NCBI RefSeq assembly: GCF_011397635.1
Contig: NC_064755.1
Span: 34,707,559 to 34,771,558 of the forward strand
Source: Epinephelus fuscoguttatus
Taxonomy: Eukaryota > Chordata > Actinopteri > Perciformes > Serranidae
Length of the DNA stretch: 64,000 bases
Reading direction: 5' to 3'
The position numbers and the translations under genes were made by a program. The notes under the pieces were generated by a model, which saw only the letters and a list, made by a program, of their open reading frames with translations, searched no databases and had not been told where the DNA came from. Within the stretch, counting starts at the first letter, position 1; every line of letters starts with the position of its first letter. This document shows, in pieces, positions 25,201 through 33,031 of the stretch.

Positions 25201-28200
25201 GTTCATTTAGGACATCTCACTCCAAAACCATGAGCATTAATCAGACTCCACTCATCTGGGAGGGTTTTCTCTATGGAGCAGGCTTTATCTAAAATATCAC
25301 TGTTTGCTGTAGCATTGACGTTTCCTTCATTGAAACTAGAGGCCAAGCTCAACATATTAAAAACGCTGTCCTAAAACTGGACAGAGTAATATGAACATGG
25401 ACCTTTAATACATCTTGGATTAATTGGCTAAATGCGCAACGTCTGTTTAATATTGGTTAAGGATACGGGAACCTCAACAAATTTATATCTGTAATAATAT
25501 AGATACAATTTGTGTCAGATATAAAAAACTACTAAAAAAATAAAATATATGAATATTATATATCAATAAGGCTAATAGGAGGTGATGGATGTTCAGTGGT
25601 TTTTCAGAGGATCCAATAGGGAGCAGAACCAGAATCAACTTTATCATGTGGTTAAAGCTGCTATAATTAAAAGTTTTATATCAACAACTGATCATATGAT
25701 TTCTTGTATGTAAAAACAGTTGTCTGGGGCCTCGGTGGCTTAGTGGATAGAGCAGGCACCCCATGTACAAGGCTGTTGCCGCAGTGGCCCAGGTTCGAGC
25801 CCAGCCTGTGGCCATTTGCTGCATGTCTCTCCCTCTCTCTCTCTCCTCTTCACGCTTCACTGTCCTGTCAATTAAAGGCAAAAAATATCTTAAAAAAAAA
25901 AAAAAACAGTCGTCTGTAGTGACAAACCTACGGATTATTATGCAGTTCTGGGGAAACATCAATTGGGTTTACATCCAAATGTATCGCAATTTTTGACAGA
26001 ATTTTCAGAAAATCTGAAATCTTAAATATCTGAAATTCAAAAAATGCTAATTTCTGTGCTTTTCCATCCGCTACTGTTAAGCAAATAATGGGAATTGATT
26101 CATTGAGATAAGCAGTAGTTGGCACTAATTCTCCAGTCAGCTGCTAAAGGTGAGGGCACAATGAGATAACGTAATCAAGGGAGCGCCAGTTAAACCTCAA
26201 ATGAAGAAATAATGAATGTATAAAGACCAAGAGCACACTGGACAATGGAAAAAGAGAGTTTTGAACAACTAATATTACATCTATATGCTGGTGGAAGACA
26301 ACTGGTAACAGCACTGTGAGTAAAAGCATGATATAAACTATCTAGAGACAACCATGCAATGACTGTACATCATTATTTATTTGCTGAATCTGTTTTCATT
26401 GCACACAGTGTCATTTACAATTTATCGACCCACCAACAAACCCTAAAATTCTTTGCAATATTTCGAGATTTTTAGTGTTCACTTTTTTTTAATGTAAAAA
26501 TACAAATGTTTAATTTTTTAATTTTAATGTTCAAATTGAAAATGAAAAAGAGGTGGATCAAGACGCACCTTCAAGCATCATCAACTTAAAGTCATGTTTG
26601 AGAATGTAAATCCAACTTTCGTGCTGTTGTAGCTCTGTTTTTGGTCTCCACCAACTTTAGCAGCTAAATGCTCCACTGTGTTCACCAGCTAATATGTAAC
26701 TGTGTCTGTCTGCTGTTTGGTGCTCAGCAGGTGGTGTATGGTGGGATAAAGTTGCAATGGAAAAACAAAAAAAACAAACAAACAAAAAGAGTCAAAGTTG
26801 AGGGGTGTTGCAGATTCAGGTGATAATTCTCAATAGGTTAATCACTACTAAAGACTCTTTTGACATTACTGTTAACATTGTCATTTGATACTCATTTATT
26901 CACTTTCCGTAACTGCTTATCCTGTTGGGGGTCGCAGGGGGCTGGAGCCTATCCCAGCTGACATTGGGCGAGAGGCGAGGTTCACCCTGGACAGGTCGCC
27001 AGACTATCACAGGGCTTACACATAGAGACAGACAACCATTCACACTCACATTCACACCTACAGACAATTTAGAGCCACCAATTAACCTGCATGTCTTTAG
27101 ACTGTGGGAGGAAGCCGGAGTACCCAGAGAGAACCCATGCTGACACGGGGAAAACATGCAAAATGCACACAGAGGGGCTCCCCTACCCCTGGTTCAAACT
27201 AAGAACCCTTTGATACTTAATCACTGTAAAAAATGTTGATTATATCTGCTTTTACTTCTGACCTTGATGCAGTGGTGTGGAAGTGTACTCCAGCACGTGT
27301 CAGTACACTTTGACATCACTGTTGGGTGCGACAGAGCGCATTTCTGAACCCACCAATCAGTGATGCTGGCATTAGCCGACCCTTTGAAGGATACACTTCA
27401 CCAATGTGTTTTATCTTCACTGACACCATGATACTGACCTTCCCACCTTGTTGTCCTTCCCTCTGCAGAGCCTCGCCACCTGGGTGTCGGAGAATAAGAT
27501 GTACTGTAAGCAGACTCTGGTGGACGGTGACGGCCCCAAAACCTACTGGACCCGAGAGCTGAACGGCGATGAGCTCATACTGGTGAGCACAGGGCGGTGA
27601 CTCATTGTCTCCCTGAAAACCTCTTAATAGATTACTGCTTAAAAAGACAAAAGAAAAGCTCTGAAGTTTAGTCAATTAATGAACTCTCATTTCCGGCTTA
27701 GATCAACAAAGAGAGGACAGACAATAATTAAAATGTTCATTCTGAAGTGTTATTTTAAGCATAGAGAGGCTGTGATCTGATGGGTAGCTAATCTGTATGG
27801 CTCGTTAGTTACGTGGCTTGTTCTCATGGAGACTCGGGAGACATCAGATGCATTAAGATGGGATTTTAGAAGAGCAGCCAGTGTACTCCGTTTGAGAAAT
27901 GGTTAATGAAACGAGGCAGGGAGTGTATGAAGTCACCCTGGAGATTCATCTATAAAGGAAATGAGAGAGGCCGTTTCCCAAGGAGCCGAGCTTTCATCCA
28001 CCCCGCGGAGAGATGCTGAAAGGAGAACAAGAGGAGCTGCTACGCTGACATTGCAGTAATACCCCCTGTATTTAGCCAGATTAATATGGGCAGAAGTCAA
28101 TGGGTCCAAAGCCCCTCCAACGATGTGCAGGGGAGCTGTCCAAGACCAATGGACCGGACGAACAGTTCTCAGGGACTCAACAGTTCTTTCCTCTCTCAAC

Positions 28201-31200
28201 GTTCGACGCTCCCACGCTCTGCTTTGTTGTTCCTCGAGTGCTTGTAAGATGAATGTCCAAAAGGCTAAAGCTTGAAACAACAATATAGAAGGTTTAGATG
28301 CTGAAAAAGTAATCACAGGATGTTTGCGTAGCTTGAGAAGCAAGTATTGAGAAGAGGCATATCTTCAGTGCTTAAATAGTGTCTCAATATTCCACTAGAA
28401 GCTCCTCATTATTCAGAGGAAGGCAGAACATATTAAATCTTTTCTAATGTTTGGGTGATATAAGCTGTTGCAGCGCCTGCTACTTTGGTGACACTTTGGC
28501 CTGGCTGCCCTGGAGGAGCTGAAGCATCCGTGTACTAATGGAGATTGATCTGGCCGAGCTGCGACAGCATCATGTGTTTCTCTGCTCTTCTCACCTCAGT
28601 CCTCCCTGCTGTCACGCCATCATACAACCCGCAGACAGACCACATTCACAGAGCAGCTTGTCGAGTCTTTTTCTGTTCAGTGTTAACAGCGAAAACCTGA
28701 GCGGAGCCACATTCTTCAATCATGTAGCTGAGTTTACACATAAGGATTCTGTAAACAGTATGAAATTGGTTCTCAGTACATGCAGCTTGTATTTGTTGCT
28801 ATGACAACACTACAAAGTAAATCTGGTCATCATTCACCTGAGACAGCTGACCTAGTTTTGGAGCCACAGCAGCTTGATAGTGTTGGTGTTAGTGTGAAGG
28901 ATGGTAAGAAACCCTAACCCTGCAAATAAGGTGCGATGACCACTTTGACTGGAGAAGTCAAAGTGAAACCTAGGTAGCGAAAATGACCTGGCCCAGAATC
29001 GGCCTGAACTCGCTTGACTTGGCTGAGACTCGTTATGAATGATGCCCCAGATTTGGGCCAAATCAGCTGGCCAAATTTCAGGTTGAATCAGCTGGCCTGA
29101 TTCCAGCTGCCGACACTGCTATCACTGGGCCAAAATTAGAAATGACCTTGCAAAGCATCGGCCCAAACTTGGTATGCCGGATGAAATGAACTGAGCTGCA
29201 TCCGGTTGCTTGACTCGGCTAAGACTCGATATCATTGACGCCCCAGAATCAGGCTGAATCAGCTGGCTTGATGTGGGTGCCAACACTGCCATCACTGGAA
29301 ACCCTGTCAAAAAGAAAAAAGATTTTTTATAAATCCAACACATTCTCATCCTAACTCATTAAATATCGCAGCTTTGTCTGTGGACGTTCATGTCTACATA
29401 TGACGCATGAGGTATCTTTCTGTATGTTGACATGCCAGGAAGTCTTGTTAATTTACGCCTGTCAATTGCATTACAACTTTTCCAAATACACTTCTATTTT
29501 CACAGGAAATGCAGTTTCTGCTCATTTGATGCAAACAGCCTTTTCAGATGCAAACAAAACGAAAAATGTTCTTATAGGCAGTGTGACCAGTACAATGTTT
29601 AGCACCATCTACAGAAATGGATGTTTGCAAAATGAGATATTCATATACACATAGTACAACTCACTGGCAGGTTGATCTACATCTACTATAACTTGGCCTT
29701 GATATTGAATATTAGCACCACATAATAAATATTTACACTTTAAGTATGAAAAGGACGCCTCTAGAAGCCAACCTGGTCTCATTCCAAAGTCGTCGAATAA
29801 ACAGAAGCAGGAGCAAACCAAAAACCTTAAAGGTATAACGCATGGCACACTGGAGATGAGCTGTACATTTTGCTTAATTTTAAAAAGAGTGAGGCCCAAA
29901 ATAGCCGCGAGTGCTCTCTTAAAGTGTGACTGTACAAAACAGAAAATAAAAGAAAATGTACCTACCTTTCATCCAGTGTCACAGTATTTACGAGTTGTCC
30001 TCTAAATTGCAACACAAAATAGTTTTTGTCAGTATTTGACTGGGATGAAACTATTATTTACCTGCACGTGTTTAAATATGAAATCTCATTAACCACTCTG
30101 CTCAACCAAATATGTTGGCATCAGTAAGAAAATGATGATGCAGTATATTATATATGTATAATATTTTCAAATAATTTGAAACCTCTTTATAGAATAAGAG
30201 ACATGAGTCATCTTTGCAACCAGACAGCCTCTTTCTTTTGGGACAAGAAACTGTAAACCCAAAACAAACAGTCTCTAAACTGTGAATCATATCAGTGTTT
30301 CCAAAAAAGCCTCCAGACACAGAGAGAAACAAACAGTTGCAGAGCTTCAGCTGGAGACTCAAAGGAGGACCAGCGATCATAAAGCAGTGGTCTGATTGTC
30401 TGTGGCAGTTCACACTGTAAGTGGGGCACATTTCCATACGATTTGCATGATCCGTTTAATTGGTTTAGTCTGAAAACAGCGTAAGGGCAACGTCGTGTGG
30501 ATTTTCTGCGGCTACATCAGCCTGAAATAAAACGAAAAAATGACGGCACATCAGACAATTGGACTCAGACACTTCAAGCCTGTGAATTCAAGGGAGGCAT
30601 AAATCAGTTATGAAGCAGTTTCTTTTGGTTTCGTCATCAACAGACTGCACAATGACCTAGATTGACGGCCATAATTTTGACTGTGATGTCATGACACATA
30701 CATCATGGCTTTATAAGATTTCCTTGACATTTATAGATCCCTCACAAACAATATGGTAATACTGTCATAAGCCAACAACCATTAAACAAGTTGTGTTTGA
30801 TGTCAAAATTGAATGCAAAGATGACTTTTAAAAAGGCTTCTGAGGGGAAACAGAAAAGAGTCAAGACTTGGTTCAGAAAGGTTCATTGTGCCTGACACAA
30901 AGTAGTTCGTGCAATGTGTCTTTCAGGCCACATCTTAAGACAAACACACTCCCTAATTTCTCTCCAAAAATTCAAGAAGTCATTTTGCATGTCTTTCCTC
31001 GCCATTGTATGCCTCCGCCAACCAGTTAAGTTGGTCTGTCAAACCCGATCGTCCAAAGTCGTTGATGACTGTTGCTTAGGCTGTGACTTGCAGCGTCGGG
31101 CACTGACAAAAAAATCTGTCCTTTTATAGTTTAATGGCACTCGGCGGCGTCAGGGAGAAACACAGCAGGACAAGAACGAAAATAAGGTGGCGAAAGTCCA

Positions 31201-32188
31201 ACAGGGGCGGGTGGTAGTGGTGGACCTTCACCCAGGAGAGCAGTGTTTGTGTCCTGTGAGATTATAATGCCAAACCTTGGTCTTTTTTCCTAAACCTAAC
31301 CATGTGGTTTTGTTGCCTAAACCCAACCACGTTAGTTGTTGAAGGCAAAAAAAAATTCTTAGTGTTTTACAGATCTAGTGCCTTTATTTTTAAAGAGACT
31401 GTATGTAAACGGTGAATTTCCTGTGAAAACAGAAGTGTATTTAGGCAGAACTTGACACAATGTCCCAGAACCTCAACAACCAACACACCCAGGGTACCTT
31501 TCACATCGAATCTGGACGTGGAAAGTCCATGACCAAAGGTCGATGTGTGATAGGGTCGGAGCGAGAATGTGTTGCTTGGACAGCTGTCCGGTGAACTCTG
31601 TAACTGTGCATTTCTGGTGTGAATACCTTTTGAGCTGATCGCAGGAAGTGTACCATTTTGTCTTTTGCCATTGGTTAAAAAATGTTGAAGATGTTTTTTT
31701 TCCCTGTTTGGTGACGAACACGATGAACTTGCAGCCTATTTGCGCGTTGTGGCAAATGCAACAAGTCGTGCTAGGAGCTTATCAGAGCAAGCCGTCCTTT
31801 GTGATAAGACTGATAGCAGAGCGACTTCCTCGAAATGCTTGCATTATTTAAGTATTTAATACCTGCTGTCTTATGAAATGATCACATGATTCCTGTTTAT
31901 AATTTCTAGACATGCAGGTTTTGCTGGACCAGGTAGAAAACTGAAAGTGTAACATCCTCACATTAGTTCGACTAAGAAACCAGACTTTGATGTGTGAACC
32001 CGCCATTAAACTACCCAACATACTTGAGGTGCAGTATTCTACTGTCACAGGTGTTTGTTGAGGTGAAACCAGCTAACTGTAAGGACTTCTCACCATCAGG
32101 TCTTTAAAACACACAACTATCTTTTTGTTTTCTCCAGACTTTCGGGGCAGACGACGTAGTGTGCACAAGGGTCTACGTCCGGGAATGA
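1219..32188 (+). CDS. crabp1: crabp1, cellular retinoic acid-binding protein 1 (4 exons, complete)
   Basis: Cytosolic carrier of the intracellular lipid-binding protein family. It binds all-trans retinoic acid and delivers it to CYP26 for breakdown or buffers it. Joining 1219-1288, 7339-7517, 27469-27582 and 32138-32188 gives 137 residues, exactly the usual CRABP1 length. Exon lengths (70, 179, 114, 51) follow the conserved four-exon family plan. Seen: the N-terminal PNFAGTWK start with the FABP signature ([12 protein letters not shown]), the linker [14 protein letters not shown], and the ligand triad Arg112, Arg132 and Tyr134 that binds the carboxylate. The C terminus is VCTRVYVRE. Nothing is broken. 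Whether this is the a or b duplicate of fishes cannot be decided from the window. Neighbour: sin3a, convergent, about 18 kb downstream. Confidence 0.97.
2640..2940 (+). repeat. (TAA)n-headed dispersed repeat
   Basis: A TAA run (2658-2680) is followed by TTTATTTATAGAGCGC and a block with GGGGAGAGT, CTCTGTCGCCCCAGG and GGTGCTTGGTCC. I recognise this order of blocks as a repeat dispersed in many fish genomes. It is non-coding here, and I cannot assign its class with certainty. Confidence 0.55.
3372..3490 (-). repeat. dispersed repeat, GGAGCCTATCCCAGC family (partial)
   Basis: The reverse complement of this stretch contains the landmarks GGAGCCTATCCCAGC, ACCCTGGACAGGTCGCCAGA and CACAGGGCTGACACATAGAG. 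The same landmarks occur at 26888, 32722 and (reversed) 46840. Only the central part is present. Probably a 3' piece of a retroelement; the class is not certain. Confidence 0.6.
5744..6888. mobile_element. non-autonomous TIR element, CAGTCACC family, copy 1
   Basis: The left end reads CAGTCACCAAAGGAAAATG..., and the right end is its inverted form, ...GTCTGGTGACTG. Both carry GGCATTGTATGTTT and TGCA immediately inside. The ends are about 40 bases long and are shared with copies at 13549 and 22200. No long reading frame lies between them. This looks like a DNA transposon derivative of unknown superfamily. No clear target duplication is visible. Confidence 0.6.
7339..7517 (+). CDS. crabp1: crabp1 exon 2
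   Basis: 179 bases, the conserved length of this exon in CRABP genes. It completes Gly24 and encodes residues 25-83, including [14 protein letters not shown], the beta-strands [16 protein letters not shown] and [12 protein letters not shown], and the end GRKCR. The acceptor is CTGGTCAG before 7339; the donor GTAAAA starts at 7518. Phase 0 at the 3' end. The adjacent intronic sequence stays open in frame, but the exon length and the donor fix the true border. Confidence 0.97.
7874..8368. mobile_element. TIR element, CTCACTCCGA family, copy A
   Basis: The left end carries CTCACTCCGACCTCGTCA, and the right end carries the inverse of CTCACTCCGAAGTTGTCGAA. Inside are blocks shared with the other copies: GGTCATGGACTTTCCAC, CTTTCAAAATAAA and the GTGGTTGGGTTTAGGCAAC segment. 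A 141-codon frame crosses the element, but it resembles no protein family and is taken as chance. This is the most complete copy with both ends visible. Superfamily unknown. Confidence 0.6.
8686..8850 (+). mobile_element. tRNA-derived SINE
   Basis: A-box-like TAGCTCACCTGATGGAGCAGG is followed by the B box GGTTTGATCCC at 8757-8767, 50-60 bases downstream. A CTCTC / TTCACGCT / ACTGTCCT 3' body ends in an A-rich tail. The same body occurs at 17866, 25727 and 40003 (reversed), which makes it a SINE family rather than a functional tRNA gene. No cloverleaf is intact. Confidence 0.7.
10076..11735. repeat. degenerate minisatellite, about 32-bp unit
   Basis: About fifty imperfect tandem units with the core TTTGAGGACATTGGGACTT followed by TATTATCGTCTCA. 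Many units are shortened to about 23 bases by loss of the GGACATT segment (TTTGAGACTT...). Higher-order similarity is visible: a run near 10500-10660 recurs almost word for word near 11100-11270. It is non-coding, with many stops in each frame. It lies in crabp1 intron 2. Confidence 0.92.
12275..12298. repeat. short perfect inverted repeat GTCGAGCTA..TAGCTCGAC
   Basis: Nine-base arms with a six-base spacer. The flanking sequence does not continue the symmetry. It may be part of an old transposon end or chance; no promoter or terminator role is suggested. Confidence 0.5.
12640..13162. mobile_element. TIR element, CTCACTCCGA family, copy B
   Basis: Starts GTCACTCCAAAGTCATCGAA and ends with the inverse of TCCTCACTCC, preceded by GAAAGTCCATGACCAAACAT. 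Inside are CCTAAACCTAACCA, TTTTGAAAGAGACTGTATGT and TTTCCTGTGAAAAC, as in the copies at 31045 and 37158. Directly at its right side lies the 3' end of another repeat (13175-13330). Confidence 0.6.
13175..13330 (+). repeat. 3' end of the TTAGTGGCATCTAG dispersed repeat
   Basis: Shares the blocks CTCATTCTATGGTAACAAAA, GATTATACACTAATGAAAAC and CACACTGGACCTTTAA with the longer copies at 37951 and 48308. Only the terminal portion is present. Confidence 0.55.
13549..13960. mobile_element. TIR element, CAGTCACC family, copy 3 (one clear end)
   Basis: CAGTTGCCAGAAGAAAATG, GGCATTGTATGTTTCTGC and AAACCACGGACATGTT match the ends of copies 1 and 2. The interior (GGAGGTGGAGGG, ACAACAAAAC) matches copy 1 at 5890-5960. 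The opposite end is degraded: only CTACATAGTAGTGTG near 13930 can be matched. Confidence 0.5.
14859..15153 (+). mobile_element. DNA transposon 5' remnant with THAP-like reading frame
   Basis: A TTAA (14859-14862) precedes a segment that leads into a 42-codon frame at 15026-15151. Its Cys pairs (KCC...SC) and the stretch [20 protein letters not shown] resemble the start of a THAP zinc finger. THAP fingers are found in P-element and Kolobok transposases, and Kolobok elements use TTAA targets, so a decayed copy of that sort is likely. The frame stops early, and the C..H half of the finger is missing. Confidence 0.4.
15270..15466. repeat. large imperfect inverted repeat (arms about 70 bp)
   Basis: The left arm 15270-15340 and right arm 15393-15466 are reverse complements with scattered mismatches. 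Shared blocks, read inward from each side, include AAGTTTC, GCTGTGTG, CATCACAGTGTG and TTGTTTG/GTGTTTG. The spacer is about 52 bases and rich in CGGCGGCGG. Conceptual translations of the two strands look alike for this reason. It adjoins a CTCACTCCGA-family right end (to 15532). Confidence 0.8.
15480..15535. mobile_element. CTCACTCCGA family end (copy C, partial)
   Basis: AATCCATGACCAAACGTCAA followed by GGAGTGAGAATGTGTTG is the inverted terminal block of the family. The opposite end is not visible, unless the inverted repeat immediately to the left is the body of this copy. Confidence 0.5.
15541..15725 (+). mobile_element. possible LINE 3' end
   Basis: TTCTACTCCTTTTCCGACATG followed by a T-rich stretch and a TTCTAAATAAATAAAT tail is typical of the 3' UTR of fish non-LTR elements. 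A similar arrangement occurs at 47870-47995. No reverse transcriptase sequence is left. Confidence 0.35.
17866..17998 (+). mobile_element. tRNA-derived SINE, internally deleted
   Basis: Starts with the A-box block GGTGGCTTAGTGGATAG, jumps to CTCTCTCTCTCC, TTCACGCTTGTCTGTTC and TTAAAGGCTAAAAAG, and ends in an A-rich tail. The B box segment is missing. It is flanked by a 21-base target duplication (17845-17865 and 17999-18019) with one mismatch, so the deletion was present at insertion or arose later without disturbing the borders. Confidence 0.85.
18879..18933. repeat. perfect 27-bp hairpin with a 1-base loop
   Basis: Arms 18879-18905 and 18907-18933 are exact reverse complements around a single C at 18906. 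Allowing one mismatch, the arms extend to 33 bases each (18873-18939). It lies inside the hAT element, at the break of its transposase frame. Confidence 0.95.
18930..19047 (-). pseudogene. hAT-Charlie transposase, N-terminal fragment
   Basis: The frame starts [14 protein letters not shown] and continues with [20 protein letters not shown] and LLC, the start of the BED-type zinc finger seen in Charlie-group transposases and their domesticated relatives (GTF2IRD2, ZBED5, SCAND3). The CxxC pair is present. The His half of the finger, the RNase-H-like catalytic core and the dimerisation domain are all missing, so it cannot be active. Confidence 0.75.
19538..20007. mobile_element. 470-bp TIR element (ATGTTTCCATC family), copy 1
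   Basis: Begins AGCTATGTTTCCATCC and ends GATGGAAACATGGCT, inverted repeats of about 16 bases. The interior holds a TTC run, AACCGGAAACAAAACAAGTC and GGCGGTTGGCAACCA. It is collinear over its whole length with the copy at 42840-43306. No transposase is encoded. The target duplication is not clear at this copy. Confidence 0.85.
21553..22002 (+). mobile_element. GATG-tailed LINE 3' end (RTE/Rex3-like)
   Basis: Conceptual reading in two overlapping frames shows [11 protein letters not shown] then [16 protein letters not shown] and [12 protein letters not shown], the C-terminal block common in fish non-LTR ORF2 proteins. It is followed by a (GGAT)n tail at 21971-22002. A frameshift near 21770 breaks the reading. 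5'-truncated, no endonuclease or RT core. The GATG tail suggests the RTE/Rex3 clade; a second, shorter copy is at 53292. Confidence 0.75.
22200..22878. mobile_element. TIR element, CAGTCACC family, copy 2
   Basis: The right end inverted reads CAGTCATCAGAAAATGTTGG, continuing with CATTGTACGTTTCTGCAAAC. The left end, 22211-22275, is a diverged version of the same about 65-base block, down to CATTTGCACAT. Inside is a short near-repeat (CTTAGGATTTCCATGTAGGC / CTTAAGGCTTTCCATGCAGA) around 22455 and 22508. Confidence 0.6.
24175..24840. mobile_element. TIR element with TAGTTTNACATTTTGGGAAATA-type ends
   Basis: The left end TTAAAGTAATAGTTTCATG is followed by TTTTGGGAAATATTCGTACT. The right end inverted reads AGAGGAACAGTTTGACAGTT and TGGGAATTATG. 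The right interior AGAGTGGTATCAATCT is shared with the copy at 53560-53820. No coding capacity. I recognise this as a repeat common in percomorph fish; the class is uncertain. Confidence 0.5.
25727..25901 (+). mobile_element. tRNA-derived SINE, full-length, with target duplication
   Basis: The A box region GGTGGCTTAGTGGATAGAGC (25734-25753) and the B box GGTTCGAGCCC (25792-25802) are both intact. A CT-rich body, TTCACGCTTCACTGTCC and AATTAAAGGCAAAA follow. It is flanked by a 15-base target duplication ending ACAGTYGTCTG (25712-25726 and 25902-25916) with one mismatch. Best copy of this family in the window. Confidence 0.88.
26888..27175 (+). repeat. dispersed repeat, GGAGCCTATCCCAGC family
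   Basis: Contains in order CTGGAGCCTATCCCAGC, ACCCTGGACAGGTCGCCAGA, CATTCACACTCACATTCACA, AATTAACCTGCATGTCTTTA and GGAGTACCCAGAGAGAACCC. Close copies are at 32722 (same strand) and 46840 (opposite strand). It is not coding. Located 300 bases upstream of crabp1 exon 3. Confidence 0.8.
27469..27582 (+). CDS. crabp1: crabp1 exon 3
   Basis: 114 bases, residues 84-121, phase 0 at both ends. Includes SLATW, the strand [20 protein letters not shown] and the ligand-contacting Arg112. Acceptor TCCCTCTGCAG, donor GTGAGC. Residues [10 protein letters not shown] show mild divergence from mammalian CRABP1 in the turn before Cys96. Confidence 0.97.
28985..29305. repeat. diverged tandem duplication, about 200-bp period
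   Basis: Blocks TTGACTTGGCTGAGACTCG, GCCCCAG, GAATCAGCTGGC, GCCGACACTGC and ATCACTGG of the first unit recur in the same order in the second (from about 29190). GAATCAGCTGGC also occurs twice within unit 1. Probably part of a dispersed repeat. Confidence 0.6.
29337..29560. mobile_element. CTCACTCC-family element, copy D (partial)
   Basis: AACACATTCTCATCCTAACT, CATATGACGCATGAGGTA and TTTTCACAGGAAATGCAGTT match the left half of copy A at 7874-8070 in order. A second left-type end (CTCATTCCAAAGTCGTCGAA) at 29773 shows a further fragment in the same orientation. Confidence 0.5.
31045..31578. mobile_element. CTCACTCC-family element, copy E
   Basis: Right end GGAAAGTCCATGACCAAAGG then GGTCGGAGCGAGAATGTGTT. 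Inside, CCTAAACCTAACCATGTGG, TAAAGAGACTGTATGTAAAC and TTTCCTGTGAAAAC parallel copy B at 12640-13160. The left end is eroded (GTCCAAAGTCGTTGAT). Confidence 0.6.
32138..32188 (+). CDS. crabp1: crabp1 exon 4 (coding part) with stop
   Basis: 51 bases: [16 protein letters not shown] and TGA. Carries the ligand-binding Arg132 and Tyr134. Acceptor TTTTCTCCAG. The 16-residue last exon is the standard CRABP arrangement. Confidence 0.97.
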   Translation, partial: TFGADDVVCTRVYVRE

Positions 32189-32530
32189 AGCTCTGCAACC
32201 TCCATCAGGACGAGACAGACACCCAGTTGGACCACAACAATTCGTTTAAACCCAACAACACTGTATCATGCTAACACGCTAACGCATTTGCAAAGTATCC
32301 TGTGTAACCTCTCAGCATCAGTCTGCATAGTCTCCACAAACAATAGCAGTGTCTCTGTAATCTGGTTATTTGTAGTGAGTATCGTGTCTGCAGTACAGTA
32401 GCTGGATATCTCAGTGTCCATATCTGCAACCCTGGTGTCAGCTGTGTATGTAGGATTTAGTCAACAGTTGCATTGATTAAGTATTCATGTTCAATGACAG
32501 GAAACAATAAAAGATGGAACAAACAGAATC
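32189..32530 (+). other. crabp1: crabp1 3' UTR with AATAAA at 32506-32511
   Basis: About 340 bases from the stop codon to the region just past the canonical signal AATAAA (32506-32511). A second AATAAA at about 32548 could serve as an alternative. Length and signal agree with a short CRABP1 3' UTR; the exact cleavage site is not shown by sequence alone. Confidence 0.7.
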
Positions 32531-32714
32531 ACAGCCTCTTTCTTCATAATAAACATTTCTATCAAAGGTAGCCTTAAGAATATTTTGAAACATGTGGTAC
32601 TTACATCAGGAAGCATTCTCTTCTTTGCCTCTTTTTGTAGGTACATTGCCATATTTCTCGACACATTACTGCCACCAACTGTCGATCAGTGGAACAGCCT
32701 GGCCACTAAGTAGA

Positions 32715-32998
32715 TTCATTCCTTCATTCATTTTCTGTAACCACTTATCCAGTTCGGGGTTGCAGAGGGGCTGGAGCCTATCCCAGCTGACAATGGGTGA
32801 GAAGCGGGGTACACCCTGGACAGGTAGCCAGAATATCACAGGGATGACACATAGAGACAGACAACCATTCATGCTCACATTCACACCTACGGCGAGTTTA
32901 GAGTCACCAATTAACCTGCATGTCTTTGGACTGCTAGAGGAAGCTGGAGTACCCAGAGAAAACCCACAATGACACAGAGAGAACATGCAAACTCCATT
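32715..32998 (+). repeat. dispersed repeat, GGAGCCTATCCCAGC family
   Basis: Starts TTCATTTTCTGTAACCACTT, then GGGGCTGGAGCCTATCCCAG, then the same series of blocks as the copy at 26888, ending AACATGCAAACTCC. It is followed directly by a TTTC microsatellite, which may have grown from its tail. Confidence 0.8.

Positions 32999-33028
<30 letters not shown>
32997..33028. repeat. (TTTC)n microsatellite
   Basis: About eight TTTC units following the dispersed repeat. Confidence 0.9.

Positions 33029-33031
<3 letters not shown>

Larger units (their letters stand above)
7518..27468 (+). other. crabp1: crabp1 intron 2 (19.95 kb)
   Basis: Longest intron of the gene, swollen by repeats. Listed separately: TIR elements (7874, 12640, 13549, 19538, 22200, 24175), SINEs (8686, 17866, 25727), a minisatellite (10076-11735), an inverted repeat (15270-15466), a hAT-Charlie element (18606-19307), a GATG-tailed LINE end (21553) and a dispersed repeat (26888). 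I see nothing identifiable in about 9000-10070, 11740-12260, 13960-14850, 15760-17330, 20020-21550, 22900-24170 and 24850-25720, and no hidden exon. Confidence 0.85.
27583..32137 (+). other. crabp1: crabp1 intron 3 (4.56 kb)
   Basis: No exon is found. It holds a duplicated segment at 28985-29300, CTCACTCC-family pieces at 29337-29560 and 29772-29800, and another copy at 31045-31578. The GC-richer part 27900-28700 has no recognisable element. 29900-31000 also shows nothing I recognise. Confidence 0.8.

Noticed and set aside
25734..25802. tRNA gene candidate (A and B boxes)
   Set aside because: The A and B boxes are present, but acceptor and anticodon stems do not form. It has a SINE body, an A-rich tail and target duplications, so it is a SINE head.
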